Assembly (NCBI GenBank): GCA_030762935.1
Contig: CM060900.1
Location: 391,643,632 to 391,707,631 of the forward strand
Origin: Hymenopus coronatus
Taxonomy: Eukaryota; Arthropoda; Insecta; Mantodea; Hymenopodidae
Direction: 5' to 3'
DNA: 64,000 nt
The position numbers and the translations under genes are program-made. Below are positions 33,295 through 44,195 of this stretch, one piece after another; the first letter of the stretch is position 1; the number at the start of each line of letters is the position of its first letter. Below the pieces are notes generated by a model. It worked only from the letters and a program-made list of their open reading frames with translations, ran no database searches and was not told the origin of the DNA.

Positions 33295-34020
33295 TAGGTT
33301 AGTTTAGGTGTCAACCTTCATTTAGGCTCATTTAGGGTGATGGAATTCACATTTCTGCTGTAGAAAGTGTGAAACGGATAGATATATTACAGAGCGCGGA
33401 AAATTGGTTAGACCTAAATATTCGGGATTTTAAGCTGTAATTAATGCAGGTATTCCTCCAGTTTTCAGCTTCTTTGCATTCAAACACATTTGTTCTCGTT
33501 GTGTTATCCACACAATAAAGTCATACTGAGTGAAACCATTTCTTTGGCGTTTCAGCTTGCATACCTTTGTTCTTGCCCCAAGCTATACCCTTACTTTCTT
33601 CCCCATTCGTTTTATCAATATAATTTTCTCTTCCCCATACACATTTCCACCCAACAGTTTGCCAGTAAAATTACTGAACAATGTATGCCTGTATCCTTCA
33701 ATTATCTCTTAGCTCTTTCCAAAACCCTTAATATTTGTTCCCATTTTCCTCTAAACATTCCATAAGCCATTGTGTTCTAAATTATTTTGTGAACCTTGGT
33801 TGGTCGATTCTTGATTTACATTGTTTTAATAAGCATTCCTCTTTAAATTTTAAAATCCTGACTCAATGTTTCAAAACTCTCCATAATCAAATCTTTTATT
33901 ACTGCTCCTCTCATTTGTATTTGAACAACCCACTGCTGCAATCGAGAGGCTCAGATTTTCTTTTACAGAACGATCGGTGTAGATCACCACCTCTCCAACG
34001 TGTAAAACCTCGCCATCCGA
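33295..34020. other. No gene seen
   Basis: Anonymous, with overlapping chance frames of 60-137 codons. The longest of these runs into the SINE at 34026 and is therefore not a gene. Confidence 0.4.
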
Positions 34021-34025
34021 AGCGC

Positions 34026-34272
34026 AGCCGGTCCCCGTGGCCGCCAAGGCTTTGGTGCTTCGTAGCGCTGGGGATCGTGGGTTCGAGTCCCGCCTTGGGC
34101 ATGGGTGTTATATGTTGGTGTATATGTGTGTGTTGTAAAAAAAAGTAAGAAAGCGGTAATAAACAGTAATAATACGGCAAAACAAAGTCAAAAGGTAAAT
34201 AAAAGTAGGGTATACAGTGCCGGAGTCCTGATCAGACTCCGGTACTTTAAAAAAAAAAAAAAAAAAAAAAAA
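34026..34272 (+). mobile_element. SINE family A copy (tRNA-derived)
   Basis: Head GCCGGTCCCCGTGGCCGCC with a pol III A-box-like segment and a perfect B-box (GGGTTCGAGTCCCGCC near 34079). The body is GCATGGGTGTTATATGTTGG. The 3' near-palindrome CCGGAGTCCTGATCAGACTC runs to about 34245, followed by about 24 A (34249-34272). Confidence 0.9.
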
Positions 34273-34738
34273 GCGCAGAGGTTCTGTGTACTGTGCATCG
34301 GCTCGGCTCGGCTCGCTATTTCGTAGTGAGGAAAAAACATACGCAAAGACGAAGAGGGAGAGAGCGAGCCAAGCTCAAGGAAAGAGATACACTGCTGTTG
34401 CTCGAACCTAGGGTTTGCTCTGTGGTCAGCGTAGTGAAGAAGTCTTTTGTACCTTAGTCCATGCAATGCATCAGCGCATTCACCCTGACAGGCCCAGTGT
34501 AGTGCATCTACAAGTTAACTTCTAGTTATACCTTTAATAGATGTCCTTTCATTATTTTTATAGTGTTTAAAATTGAAAAAAAAAATGAAAATAAATAAAC
34601 TGAATTTAAAGGTATAATTTGTGGAATAAAGAAGTATTGATTTATTAATAATTTCAATATGACATTAATGTTATTTTAAATAACTTCTTTTCATCATAAG
34701 TAATTGCTATATTACTATAATGTGGTTTAAGAGATCAT
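34273..34738. other. No gene seen; short GGCTC repeat
   Basis: A few tandem CGGCT pentamers at about 34298-34315 are partly mirrored by AGCGAGCCAAGCTC near 34362-34375. This may be the end of an undefined inverted-repeat element. Otherwise anonymous. Confidence 0.3.
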
Positions 34739-34740
34739 TG

Positions 34741-34955
34741 CTTGCTTTTCAACGCCCGCTTTTACGACAAATGGTAGCACAGGCGATGACACTTGCGATA
34801 CGTGGAGTGAAGATAGTGATGGTCGGGGAAACCCGAAAAAACGCGCCCCTGCGCCGATTTGTTCACCACAACCATCACATGCGGTCGCTTGAGATCGAAC
34901 CCGGGCGGTCTAGTTGAGAGGCGAGTGCTCTAACTACTCGGCCAAGACGCAGCCC
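34741..34955 (-). mobile_element. SINE family C copy (tRNA-derived)
   Basis: Minus-strand head GCTGCGTCTTGGCCGAGTAG and CACTCGCCTCTCAACTAGAC with the B-box GGGTTCGATCTC, resembling a type-II tRNA, then the family body (GGTTGTGGTGAACAAATCGG, CTTCACTCCACGTATCGCAA) and AAAGCGGGCGTTGAAAAG at the 3' end (low coordinate). Confidence 0.82.
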
Positions 34956-34959
34956 TTTC

Positions 34960-36140
34960 TTTATTGATATAGCTGATTCCCTTTCGCAATTTTTTACTTT
35001 TCCCATCCTCCCCATCCCATTTTGAGTCCAATAAAAATAATCATTTTCTAGTTTAAATCCCTTTACTTCTTTCTTCTGTTTTTTTTTTCTTCTTCAGATT
35101 TGCTTACTTTTCTAAAAGTTGTCCTAACTTCGCTCACATTAAGACCCCATTGTGAATAGTTGTCTATTTCTTCCAAAGCTAACTTTAAACCAATTACTGT
35201 AATAGACCTAATTAAAAAACTGGGCTTAACTTAATGCGCTTGCATTAGCCTCCTTTTTGTTTCACTTTACTGGTAGTTTTTTTCCCCCTCCGCATTTCAA
35301 TATGGTTAATGTGCCTTGCGGCTCATAATCGGCACACGTGTGTTTGCTGTTTGGTTTGGAAAGCTTATAACTTGTTGCACGTGTTCGTTGGCTTTCTTTA
35401 AGTAGCCTCACTCATGTTCGCAGTCTGTTATTTAACACGTGAAGAGCGGCGGCACTACCTCAAAGCTTTGGAGTGCGTCACCTGGGCGCAATGAACATTG
35501 CAAGGAAGTTCGCCTTTTCTGGAAAATTCTGTTTACGTCATCGGCAACCATAAAAGGATGAGCTGCAAACGAGTCAATTTTCGACTGGAGTTTACAGCGT
35601 GCAGCAGTTGCATCGAAGCGAAGAGAGAAAATTGTACTGCAAAATTGTTGCGAAAGAAACGAAATAGACTACATGTAATCGGAGTTAAGGAATAATAAAA
35701 GCTTTACTACAAAATATATACATCTTCTGTACCTATACAAGACTTGAATGAAGTAGCTGATTTGGAGTGGTGTGGCAGAGTGCAGCAACTTTTGAGTTTG
35801 GGCGTCAATCGAGGAAAACCTATTAGAAATATTAAATTGGATTTCGGCTATAGAGAATGCTCAAATGCATGAGCAAATTAATAATATTTTTTAAAATTTA
35901 GCCCGAAAGAATAAATACTAACGTTAATCAGGAAGGAAAACAGCGTGCATGGACTAGTAAGTAACACTGCATTAGATAAAGGTCGGGACAGAAAAAGATG
36001 GAAGACTATGGATAATATTAAGGCGAATTCAACAGAATGAAGACTCTGGATTTATTTTAAGCAAATTTCAGCACCCTGTTTTTATAATGCCTTGAAAAAC
36101 AAATGTGCATAACAGAAAATCTTGCCCTTCTTTAGTTAAA
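34960..36140. other. No gene seen
   Basis: Anonymous. A 65-codon plus-strand frame at 35498-35695 with four Cys is not recognised. Confidence 0.35.
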
Positions 36141-36145
36141 AACTA

Positions 36146-36393
36146 CCTTCGTGGTAGTGGTCAGCGAGCCGACTTCTCAATCGGGAGTCCCGGGTTCGAT
36201 TCCCGGCTGGGTGGGGAATTTTAGCCAGAATTATTCCCTATCCCCCACAGAGTCTGGAAGTTTGTATGTGAGTGCGAATGTGTGTGTGTGTTTGAGTAAA
36301 ACAAAATGATTTAAACCAACGTCAAAGTACCTACAGACAACGAGTTGTTTCAAGTGGAAAACCCCCGATATGACCTCAGATGTTAATGGGGGC

Positions 36394-36398
<5 letters not shown>
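36146..36398 (+). mobile_element. SINE family B copy (tRNA-derived), best preserved
   Basis: Head GTGGTAGTGGTCAGCGAGCC with a near-perfect B-box (GGGTTCGATTCCCGGCTGG, 36191-36209), body CCCCCACAGAGTCTGGAAGT, GATTTAAACCAACGTCAAAG, CTACAGACAACGAGTTGTTT and CCCCCGATATGACCTCAGAT, ending GGGGGCTATATG. It runs into a TA/ATGT microsatellite. Confidence 0.88.
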
Positions 36399-36436
<38 letters not shown>

Positions 36437-36468
36437 ATGTATGTATATGTATGTATATGTATGTATAA
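36396..36468. repeat. (TA)n then (ATGT)n microsatellite at SINE tail
   Basis: A TA run of about 30 bp passes into four TATGTATG-type units. Confidence 0.95.
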
Positions 36469-36689
36469 AAAAGTTATTCAGTCTCTAACCAATAGCGTTT
36501 AGTATTATACATAATCTATAACACGATTTTGAAAAAGCTTATTGCTAGATATTCTGTTGATTACTTAAGTATGTGGAGGCCTAGAAATAGCATGCTCATT
36601 CCATAACATCACGAGAAAGGACTTGTTTGCCGGTAGTTGAAAAAATGAAACGACATTTGCAAATCCAAAACTCCTGACAGTTAATAGTA

Positions 36690-37130
36690 CACATTTGAAA
36701 TAAAGTATGCGCTTTTAAAGATATCGTAATTGTTTTGTGTAGTGACACTTTGTTAATCTCTTATGGCTTACTGTTATACAAAATACGTTCTGAATAAAGA
36801 GTACCTCACCTGCTACCCTAATAAAATTCAAGTTATACTTTCGGTTATGCATTGAATTCTAAGTAGAATCTCTAAACATTTTTGAGGAAATGAAATGAAA
36901 GTTTTTAAAAAGACCCAAGTTTAATATTTTTACATTTCAATTTCGAGTCACGTTCTTCTCTCTCCCTCCCCCCCTCTCTATCACTCTCACTTTTACTCTC
37001 ACAAACGGCTCATGCGTACCTTTTGCTGAAACAACTTACTCGGATTTACAGGCTTCAGGGCATATATTTTCAGTGAAATATAGATACCGATTTTAGGGTG
37101 GAATGCAGTACTTTCTCGTATACAAGAGGA
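36690..37130 (-). repeat. R1 repeat, decayed inverted copy
   Basis: Minus-strand R1 boxes in order: AATCTCTTATGGCTTACTGT, GAATAAAGAGTACCTCAC, AAACATTTTTGAGGAAATGA, a CT-rich tract at 36957-37000 in place of the CA microsatellite, CAGTGAAATATAGATACCGA and GGGTGGAATGCAGTACTTTC. Confidence 0.65.
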
Positions 37131-37460
37131 AAAGTTAGAATTGCAAAAGATTAGTAAAATTTCAAGCCAATAACGGATATCTCGGGGGGGGGGTGGAAAG
37201 GCCTAAGCCACAGGAATGTTACCTGAAAACATTTAATGCTGGTTTAAAGAGTGTTTTGTGCAGTAGGTACATTTTTCGTACCTCTTAAGGTTTACTTCTT
37301 CCTTAATGTGCATTGGGTCTTTATTTCTTTTCCGAATCTAAACATACTGGTTTCTGCTGCTCATTTGTGGTCATCCAAGGTCACTTTATGAATGTTTATT
37401 TGACAGTGCCTGCTGTTGTGCAGTCAAGTTTCTGTCTGTCTCTCTCTGTTTACTTCTACC

Positions 37461-37730
37461 TTAAGGCACACTGGGAGTGAAATTTCAAATTTCTAATTTT
37501 TGTATGGATTTTTCTGAAATATTTACTGTGATTGCCTTTCTGATATCTTGATATGAATACCAAATTTCATTCGTATTGAATAACTACTTTTCAAGGTATA
37601 AATTATTCCACAAACTTTATTTTGTAAATATATTGCATAAGAAAAGTGTTCAACGCGCCTCGAAATTTGAGAAACACACAGACATACGGGTGTTGTTTTT
37701 TCTTTAACGCTGTTAATTTTTATTTAATCA
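37461..37730 (-). repeat. R2 MITE-like repeat copy (inverted)
   Basis: The TTAAGGCACACTGGGAGTGA terminal box, then ACTGTGATTGCCTTTCTGAT, ATACCAAATTTCATTCGTAT and CAACGCGCCTCGAAATTTGA, all matching the complement of the 44311-44632 copy. Confidence 0.72.
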
Positions 37731-37734
37731 ATGT

Positions 37735-37800
37735 ACCTCAAAATATGCGTTTCCTTGTAGAATCTTCGGCATCGAATTTTTGAGTGGAATGGAAAGCACC
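37735..37800 (-). repeat. R1 5' fragment
   Basis: TACCTCAAAATATGCGTTTC ... CATCGAATTTTTGAGTGGAA, the complement of the R1 5' end, truncated on both sides. Confidence 0.6.
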
Positions 37801-39520
37801 CTCTGCCTGTTTGCTGTGTGAAATAGAAAGTTAAAAAGACAGACGAATATTGGTATCTTGAGAAAGAAATTCTTTAGAATAGAGCAATGTTTTACACACG
37901 TAGTTTACAGTCGTATTTTAAACTATTTTCTGAGAAGAGCTTGCAAACAAGAATTCGTTTTGATTTTGCTACGTAGTCGTGAATCTGCATAGAGAGTGAC
38001 AGGGTTGAGCGATTCTGAAGTAAAGTTCTGGGCAGGTTAATGATGATGGATACAGATAGTAAAATACCTCCCGCTGTAACAGTCTCGTGCAGACACTGCG
38101 AAGAAAGGGAGGTGGGCGGAAGGCCCGTTGTTGAAAATAGCGAGATTTGACTCAGAGCACAACGCCCACGTGCGCTGGTTTAAAAACGACAACCGTCTTG
38201 CGGAGAAACGGACCAGGTAAAAACCTCTGCTGGGACTCTTGTGCCATTCATCCAGAAGGCTACTTAAAATAGGGCTTTGGTTTTCGTCATTATAAATGTA
38301 CTTTTCCTGAAGGGTATATATTGTCTCCCGAGGAGCCCATTAAGTGCACTTCTGCGGAAAAAAATAGAAAGAAAAAAGTTAACTACTTGAATACCGAAGT
38401 TTTTGTATTAGTTATATCCGTTAAATATATTGATATCTCTTCCATTTCCTGCTTGCTGTAGTTGGTGTTCACGATAAAAAATTAACTCGATATTAAATTC
38501 TCCCTTGAGTTTTTGGAGCTGTATGTCAACAACCTAAACGTAAATGAACTAAAGTGTTAGTAAAGCAAAAATAAATAAATAAACAATAATAAAGGACAAC
38601 TAATTTTAAGTTATTTATTTAAGTACATGTTTAGTACAAAAATGTAGCAACTCCACATCACTATGTGGGATATATTATCTCCAAATTACAAGACCTTGAA
38701 GATATTCTTGTATTTTGTACCATCATAATAGAACTTATATGCTTGTTTCTAAAAAAAAAAAAAAAAAAAAACGTTTTGAGTCGGACATTTCAGAATCCAG
38801 GGTTTGATTTGTACTAATGCTTTTTCTTTTATCCCGAGAAATGCTGGACGTTGAAATTAATCCATTGTACCTTTGATTTATCAAGAAAGATCAAGAGATT
38901 TGAAATTTGTTTCCTTGAAAATAAGAAGCTAAAATTTAGGTTGATTCTCCCAGCCATTGTCCTGTACTCAACTAATACGCAATAACTGTCAACTTAAGAG
39001 AAAACTAAAATCCCCATCTCATCTATGGTATATCTGCTAAATTAATTACCCATTATCTCTGAAACTATTAAAGATGTCCTTTGCCTTCTAAGATAATTGA
39101 TCTACTTTTAGGTTTCTTTATTAAAAAAGATAACGGTTATTTTGTCAATGTTCTCATCCTTGGATAAAATGTATTAGCAATTGCCTATTTTTGTAATAAC
39201 TAGTCTTGTTGAAAGCAAAGTAAATTCACAACAACACTTAGACACTGTTTTCATCACCCTAAACTTTCAATTAAGCCATCTTCAATATTTATGAGAAAAC
39301 GGGTTATTTATAAAATAACATTGTCATTCATGGAAAAAACAGTATTCAGCGCAAAAATGTGAAAAAACTCTGCGCATATATATACATATATATATATATA
39401 CATAGAAAGAAACCACATGGTTTATCACACTAGTAGTGCCATTTTAACTTGTGCTAATCTGTGGGGCAAAACTAAAGTTCATCTCTCTGTTTTAAAGTGT
39501 ATAGGAATCAATATTACTTT
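37801..39520. other. No gene seen
   Basis: Anonymous AT-rich DNA with a poly-A tract at about 38752-38771 and a short TA run near 39378-39402. No element ends recognised. Confidence 0.4.
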
Positions 39521-39521
39521 C

Positions 39522-40355
39522 GCTAGCACATATGTACAATGTACATAGTAATTAGAGAAAGTAATGCATTCCACCAAAAAATTCAGTACCGAGATTTCAC
39601 CGGAAATGCATGTTTTGATGACCCCTAAATAAAATAACATTTCTAGAAAAAGATGTTGGCGTGTCTTCAAAAACGAAACATCCGTTCAATACCAAACTTC
39701 GTATAAAGGTTTAGTATATTCCAAGGATACGACACTAAGATTTTGAGAAAAATTCCGCACACCCCTAACTACCTTTTACACGGAAAAATATTGAACATTT
39801 TGCTTTCCTCAAGAAACAAAGTTGATTAAACATAGCGTATATTAAAGATGTTTACGTGATAAATAAAATCGATATCTTGAATTTTCTGGGAATGGTCCTT
39901 GAAGGCCTCTTCATTCTGGAAAATGTTCGTTTAAATGCTAAACCTTAAGAGATAGGCGAAAGCTTACAACATAAAAAATGTAGATATCGCAAACAATTTA
40001 TGACATACTTTTTTGTAGATTTAACCGTTTCCAAGATACTCTTTTATTTTTTTAAATTTTAAACTATTTAAGCCCCTGTCGGAAAGTAGTCTTTCGTTTC
40101 AGCTCTTTTGTTTTACTGTTGACCTTTGCAAAGAGAACCGAATTTCACATGTTTCACTTAGCGACAGCTTTTAAAGGGTTTGAATACGGCTTTAGCCTAT
40201 TGTGCTCCATTTTTCCCCCTTGGGGAAACTAATAAGGCCGTTTTTGCTAATGTATAGTTTGATTAGCATGAAGTAGATAGAAGGATATGCTTTTGTGAGA
40301 ATAGTTTGTTACAGAATAGGTAGAGAAAGTCGTGTGAATGCACCTCAGATTTTTC
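39522..40355 (+). repeat. R1 repeat, near-complete copy
   Basis: Clear 5' terminal palindrome (CTTTCGCTAGCACATATGTA ... GTACATAGTAATTAGAGAAA), TAATGCATTCCACCAAAAAA, GTACCGAGATTTCACCGGAA, the AATACCAAACTTCGTAT palindrome, GGATACGACACTAAGA, TTTCTGGGAATGGTCCTTGA, GTTTGATTAGCATGAAGTAG and the 3' end AGGTAGAGAAAGTCGTGTGA. No GT microsatellite in this copy. Confidence 0.88.
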
Positions 40356-40928
40356 ACAAAGAGTACCAGTATGTGTTGGAACCGAACTAGCTGTATTGTT
40401 CGAGACCCAGGCAAACGTTCGACTTGTGAAGCGCATTTATTTTCATACAAAACTACAATACGCGTTTTAGCAGAGGTAAATTAGGCATGCACACTTTCGT
40501 AGAATTCTCCGACTAGGCCAAGGTGGAACACGCGCCATCCTTGAAGGCAGAATAAATCAGCGAGCTTGCTAAGTTGTCCATGAACTGGAACATTAAACTT
40601 TAATATTGTTAACTTGCCTTAGTGAAATGATGTATCAACATCAAGCATCTCTTTGTAAGGGTAAATATGTTACTTTTACATATTTTTTCCACATCAACAA
40701 TTGCTTGCTTCTAGAGGTACCAACGCTTTTTAATGGCTCCTTAATCAAAAGTCCAAATATTTGTTGTATAGTATGCGAGCTTTCACTTTAAAGTATCTGT
40801 GGGTATCAAGTGAGTGGGACAAACTAAAATTGTCCCAGCAACTAAATGCCGAAATTGACGTGCACTCAAAATACGTTTAATTGATGTTTAAAACGTTTTG
40901 CCACATTCAATAACTATTAAAATAATAT
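40356..40928. other. No gene seen
   Basis: Anonymous spacer. Confidence 0.4.
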
Positions 40929-40931
40929 AGC

Positions 40932-41185
40932 TTCTCTGATCATCTCCGTAGCGCATTGGTCGACTGCCCCTGGCACGGGGTACACATCTTCCATTCCCAG
41001 AGGGATCATAGTGATTTTTCACCCACCATAATTTTTCCTCGCTATTTCCCAGGTCTGGGTTTAGTGCTTCTTCACCTCCATCCCACGGAAAGTACTGAAA
41101 AGCCACCGCGATATCATCCTGTTTAGCTGCTGCAGTCGGGTTGTGGTCTCTGTCATGATTCCGTCCAGGTTCCTGCCAACCTTTG
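40932..41185 (+). mobile_element. Probable SINE family E copy
   Basis: A head-like segment CATCTCCGTAGCGCATTGGT contains an A-box-like TAGCGCATTGG. The B-box is weak (ATTCCCAGAGGGATC). The same head type (GTCTCCTTAGCGCGGTGGTA) begins the segment at 56362. Low-complexity CATCATCAT is at the end. A 120-codon minus-strand frame across this interval is an antisense shadow. Confidence 0.5.
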
Positions 41186-41189
41186 CACA

Positions 41190-42070
41190 CCCTCATCATC
41201 ATAGTTTCTCTCTGCAATGAAAACAAATTGTTAATAAGCGTAGCATTCATTATTAAAGTTGTAAATCGTATATTTTCAAGGACTTGCGAATCTCCCCAAA
41301 GAATCCTTTATATGAGAAACAATGCTGTTTTTTTCTTTCAAACAGCTTTTATAGTATTTCTTCAAATATCAATGCTGAGGCTGCTATTACAAACCGAATG
41401 TATTGTTTTTATAAATATCTTAAGTCCTTAATTTTCATTGCTTTTTATATAACGGGGAAAGGACAGCTGTTGCTATTTGAAGTTCATTAAAATACATACT
41501 TTTATCTATTTGCTTAATTCTTCTTAATCTTAATATATTAAATACTTTGCTTGGCTATCATGTTGATTTACTTTGATATACAAGGCAATGAATATCTTTA
41601 AATGTTATTTAAAGCCCGGATATGGGTTTTGCGATCTGTTTACTCGTTAGTAAAATTTCTTTTATAAGAATATGAATATGTCGTTAGCAAAGAAGATATG
41701 CAGAACGTAATTTATCTGCATTTGTGCTTGTGTTCATTGCACTGAGATAACAAATCTCTCTATCGCACTTATCTACTTATATTGGTAAAATAAGGAAGTG
41801 TTTCAAACCTAGCACATTCTGCACTGACTGTTTCGTGTTACTCCGAAGAAATTTGGACATAATCTGGTAATCAAATTCCCTGATTGTTTCTTTAGCCACA
41901 CACACGCATTTAGACGCTGTATGTTCTTAATGGTTTCCAAATGTTTGTGATTATTTGGGCGAAGTAGTTTATCTTATCAACATTTAAATCCACAATCCGG
42001 TATTCTGTATAGCCTGCATCATGCTGAGTATCTACAAAATATCATTCACAGCTTCTTCATAAATCGCACG
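41190..42070. other. No gene seen
   Basis: Anonymous AT-rich DNA. Confidence 0.4.
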
Positions 42071-42074
42071 TCTT

Positions 42075-42335
42075 CAGTTACTTCAGGATGTGAACGCTTT
42101 TCATCCCGATCAGTTTTTGTCGGCGTTTCAAGGTTCCGTGTTCGGCCCTACATTCTTAACATTCACATTTCTGATTTTCCTCTTTTGCCGTGTGCTACTA
42201 TGTAGTTCCATATATTCTAATGATATGGCCTTATTCACATCTGATGAGGATGTCCTCAACAGTGCCACTCGCATACAACTTTTAATATCCCATACGTATT
42301 TGGCCTTAGTGCTTGGCGTACCTCTCTTCACTGCA
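42075..42335 (+). pseudogene. Reverse-transcriptase relic, palm region (5' part)
   Basis: The plus-strand frame reads FQGSVFGPTFLTFTFLIFLF, then YSNDMALFTSDEDVLNSATR, a degenerate version of the non-LTR RT 'VPQGSVLGPTLF-IFI-D' and catalytic 'YADDMALFTSD' blocks (one catalytic Asp is now Asn). It is cut off at about 42335 where an R1 copy begins, and resumes at 43448. A segment of 95 bp (42145-42239) recurs inverted at 44101-44195. Confidence 0.75.
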
Positions 42336-42337
42336 AA

Positions 42338-43437
42338 CATATGTTCCATCCACATGACTTTTTCTTATCTATTTTGCAGCAAACTATTCTTACAAAAGCT
42401 CATTCTTCTATCTACGTTATACTAATCAAGATAAACATTAAGAGCTCACCTCTGTAATGTGGGAATAGTGTCTGCCTCACATTGAAGGGTTCCCGATTTC
42501 GAATACCGGTTAGGATGGGTTAAGCGGTAATGCTTTTTTCCGGGGTTTCACCTTATACTAGAAGACTAATGTCAGGTACCTTTAAGTTCCAAGGACACCA
42601 TGCACATTTGAGCTCATTTCATCCTTATCCGAAATGATCTACCAGGTTAAAGGGCGTTAGTTCTAAAAAAAAAAAAAAAAAAAAGATAGAAATGGTCTTA
42701 TTTATTACATAGTTTTTATAAGTATAAGGGAAATAGGATATACACTAGTCTGAAGCGATAGTTAAATCTTTTAAAAGCTGTTTGCTATGTGATTGAAATT
42801 CGGTTATCTTTGGCCAGGAGTAAAACAAAAGAAACATGAATGTTGGGAAGGTTTTAAGTGTTTTAAAATTGAAACCAATAACCATTTCTGAGTTATTCCT
42901 TGCTAACTAAAAATTGTATATGACATAAATTGGGGTTTCGAGAAATATATACTTTTTTGTAGTTAGTTTTTGTCCATCTCTTACAGTTTACCAATTATAC
43001 AAAGTCGTCCAGAATAAAGAGGTCCTCAGACACTATTCCCAGAAAATTAAAGATATGCCGTTTGTCGTGTGAATAGATTTACGCTACATATGTCAATAAA
43101 AGTCGTTAGAGCCATGTATGAGAAAATAAAGAATCGAAAAATTTTCCACGTAAAGTGTAGTTTAGGTTGGAGGATTTTCCTGATAATCTTCCGTGTCACA
43201 TCCTTGGAAGATCTAAACTTTAAATACTAACTTTTTAACGGAATATTGGTTTTCGAGCTATGCTGTCCAGATACACTTAGACATACTCGTAGACCTTTTT
43301 ATAAAAATGATGTTTTTATTCAGGAATCCTCAAAACGCGCATTTCCGGTGAAATCTTGGGATCCAATTTTGGATGGAATACAATACCTTCTCTACCTACT
43401 ATATACGTATTGCGTACATTGCTCTGGTAGAGAAGAT
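42338..43437 (-). repeat. R1 repeat inserted in an RT relic, itself split by a SINE
   Basis: Minus-strand R1: 3' end at 42338 (GTTCCATCCACATGACTTTT), AAACTATTCTTACAAAAGCT, ATACTAATCAAGATAAACAT, interrupted by SINE D (42437-42684), resuming at about 42690 (AGATAGAAATGGTCTTATTT), then ACAGTTTACCAATTATACAA, CCGTGTCACATCCTTGGAAG, TCCGGTGAAATCTTGGGATC and the 5' terminal palindrome at 43391-43437 ending CTGGTAGAGAAG. Confidence 0.88.
42437..42684 (+). mobile_element. SINE family D copy inside R1
   Basis: tRNA-like head (GTGGGAATAGTGTCTGCCTC with a decayed B-box GATTTCGAATACCGG), the body GGTTAAGCGGTAATGC, TTTCCGGGGTTTCACCTTAT, GTACCTTTAAGTTCCAAGGA and GATCTACCAGGTTAAAGGGC, and a run of about 21 A. 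It matches the minus-strand copy at 59140-59378. Confidence 0.8.
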
Positions 43438-43447
43438 AAAAAGCTGA

Positions 43448-43640
43448 AATAATGATCACGCTCAGTCGGTCTGCACCTCCACCACCTATTGTACATAAAG
43501 GCACTGCTATATTTTGAAAGTGTATTGGTGAAGCTGTGACGTATCTGGGTATATTCTTCGACCGCAGTTTCACCTGGCAGGCTCATGTCAACAGCAAATG
43601 TATTTTAGTATATTGTCGTCTTTCACGATATTATCCTTAA
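43448..43640 (+). pseudogene. Reverse-transcriptase relic, thumb region (3' part)
   Basis: VTYLGIFFDRSFTWQAHVNS is a textbook non-LTR RT thumb motif ('VKYLGV-LD--LTW--H'), followed by a stop within about 15 codons. It is the continuation of the relic at 42075-42335 beyond the R1 insertion; the same strand and correct motif order support a single original element. Confidence 0.75.
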
Positions 43641-43786
43641 TCACAAATATTTTTTACTCAGTGACACCCCTCTTCTCTATATCTCTTCTAAGTCTCGTAT
43701 TGACGTAGACCTGCTCCTTGTGGGATGGTGCAGCCTGCACCAAAATTCTATGTGCAACGACCTATCTTTCGTGCTTTCTTTATTGT
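43641..43786. other. RT relic remainder, not readable
   Basis: Between the thumb motif and the SINE A poly-tract. May continue the RT C-terminus but no block is recognisable. Confidence 0.3.
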
Positions 43787-44013
43787 AAAAAAAAAAAAAA
43801 AAAAAAATACAGTTCCGGAGGGTTGTCGGTACTCCGGCACTGTATTCCTTTTTCCTCTTTTTTTTTTTCTAGTTTCCCTACATTTCCTTTGTTGACCTAT
43901 TTGATATACCGTTTGCTTTTTTTGCTTCCAAATGCACACACATACACACGGCGGGACTTGAACCCACGATACCGTGCGCCACGAAGTACCAGAGCTAGGC
44001 GCGGAGACCGGCG
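43787..44013 (-). mobile_element. SINE family A copy (diverged)
   Basis: Minus-strand head CGCCGGTCTCCGCGCCTAGC, GTACTTCGTGGCGCACGGTA and B-box GGGTTCAAGTCCCGCC. The 3' inverted repeat is diverged (CCGGAGTACC ... CCTCCGGAACTG) and is followed by a T run of about 20 (A run at 43789-43807 on the plus strand), unlike the A tails of the other copies. Confidence 0.82.
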
Positions 44014-44195
44014 TGGTTCGTCTGGAACGAGAAATTGTACCGTGAGGTTGACATTCTCCCCATTGAGGACCAGGCCCAGAAGTTGTTTCACCATCTTCGC
44101 TGTGAATAAGGCCATATCATCAGAATATATGGAACTACATAGTAGCACACGGCAAAAGAGGAAAATCAGAAATGTGAATGTTAAGAATGTAGGGC
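44014..44195 (-). pseudogene. Inverted reverse-transcriptase fragment
   Basis: The minus-strand frame gives LLCSSIYSDDMALFTAKMVK and LLGLVLNGENVNLTV, the RT catalytic 'YADDMALF' block and the strand after it. About 95 bp (44101-44195) match the complement of 42145-42239 with one difference seen, which falls in the catalytic motif (SDD here, SND there). Truncated by SINE A at 44013. Confidence 0.72.

Noticed and set aside
33735..34148. 137-codon plus-strand open frame
   Set aside because: Its C-terminal half is translated SINE A; no domain in the rest.
36146..36215. Possible tRNA gene
   Set aside because: Same reason: strong B-box but no acceptor pairing, followed by SINE B body.
40888..41250. 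120-codon minus-strand open frame
   Set aside because: Antisense of a probable SINE E copy, no recognised domain.
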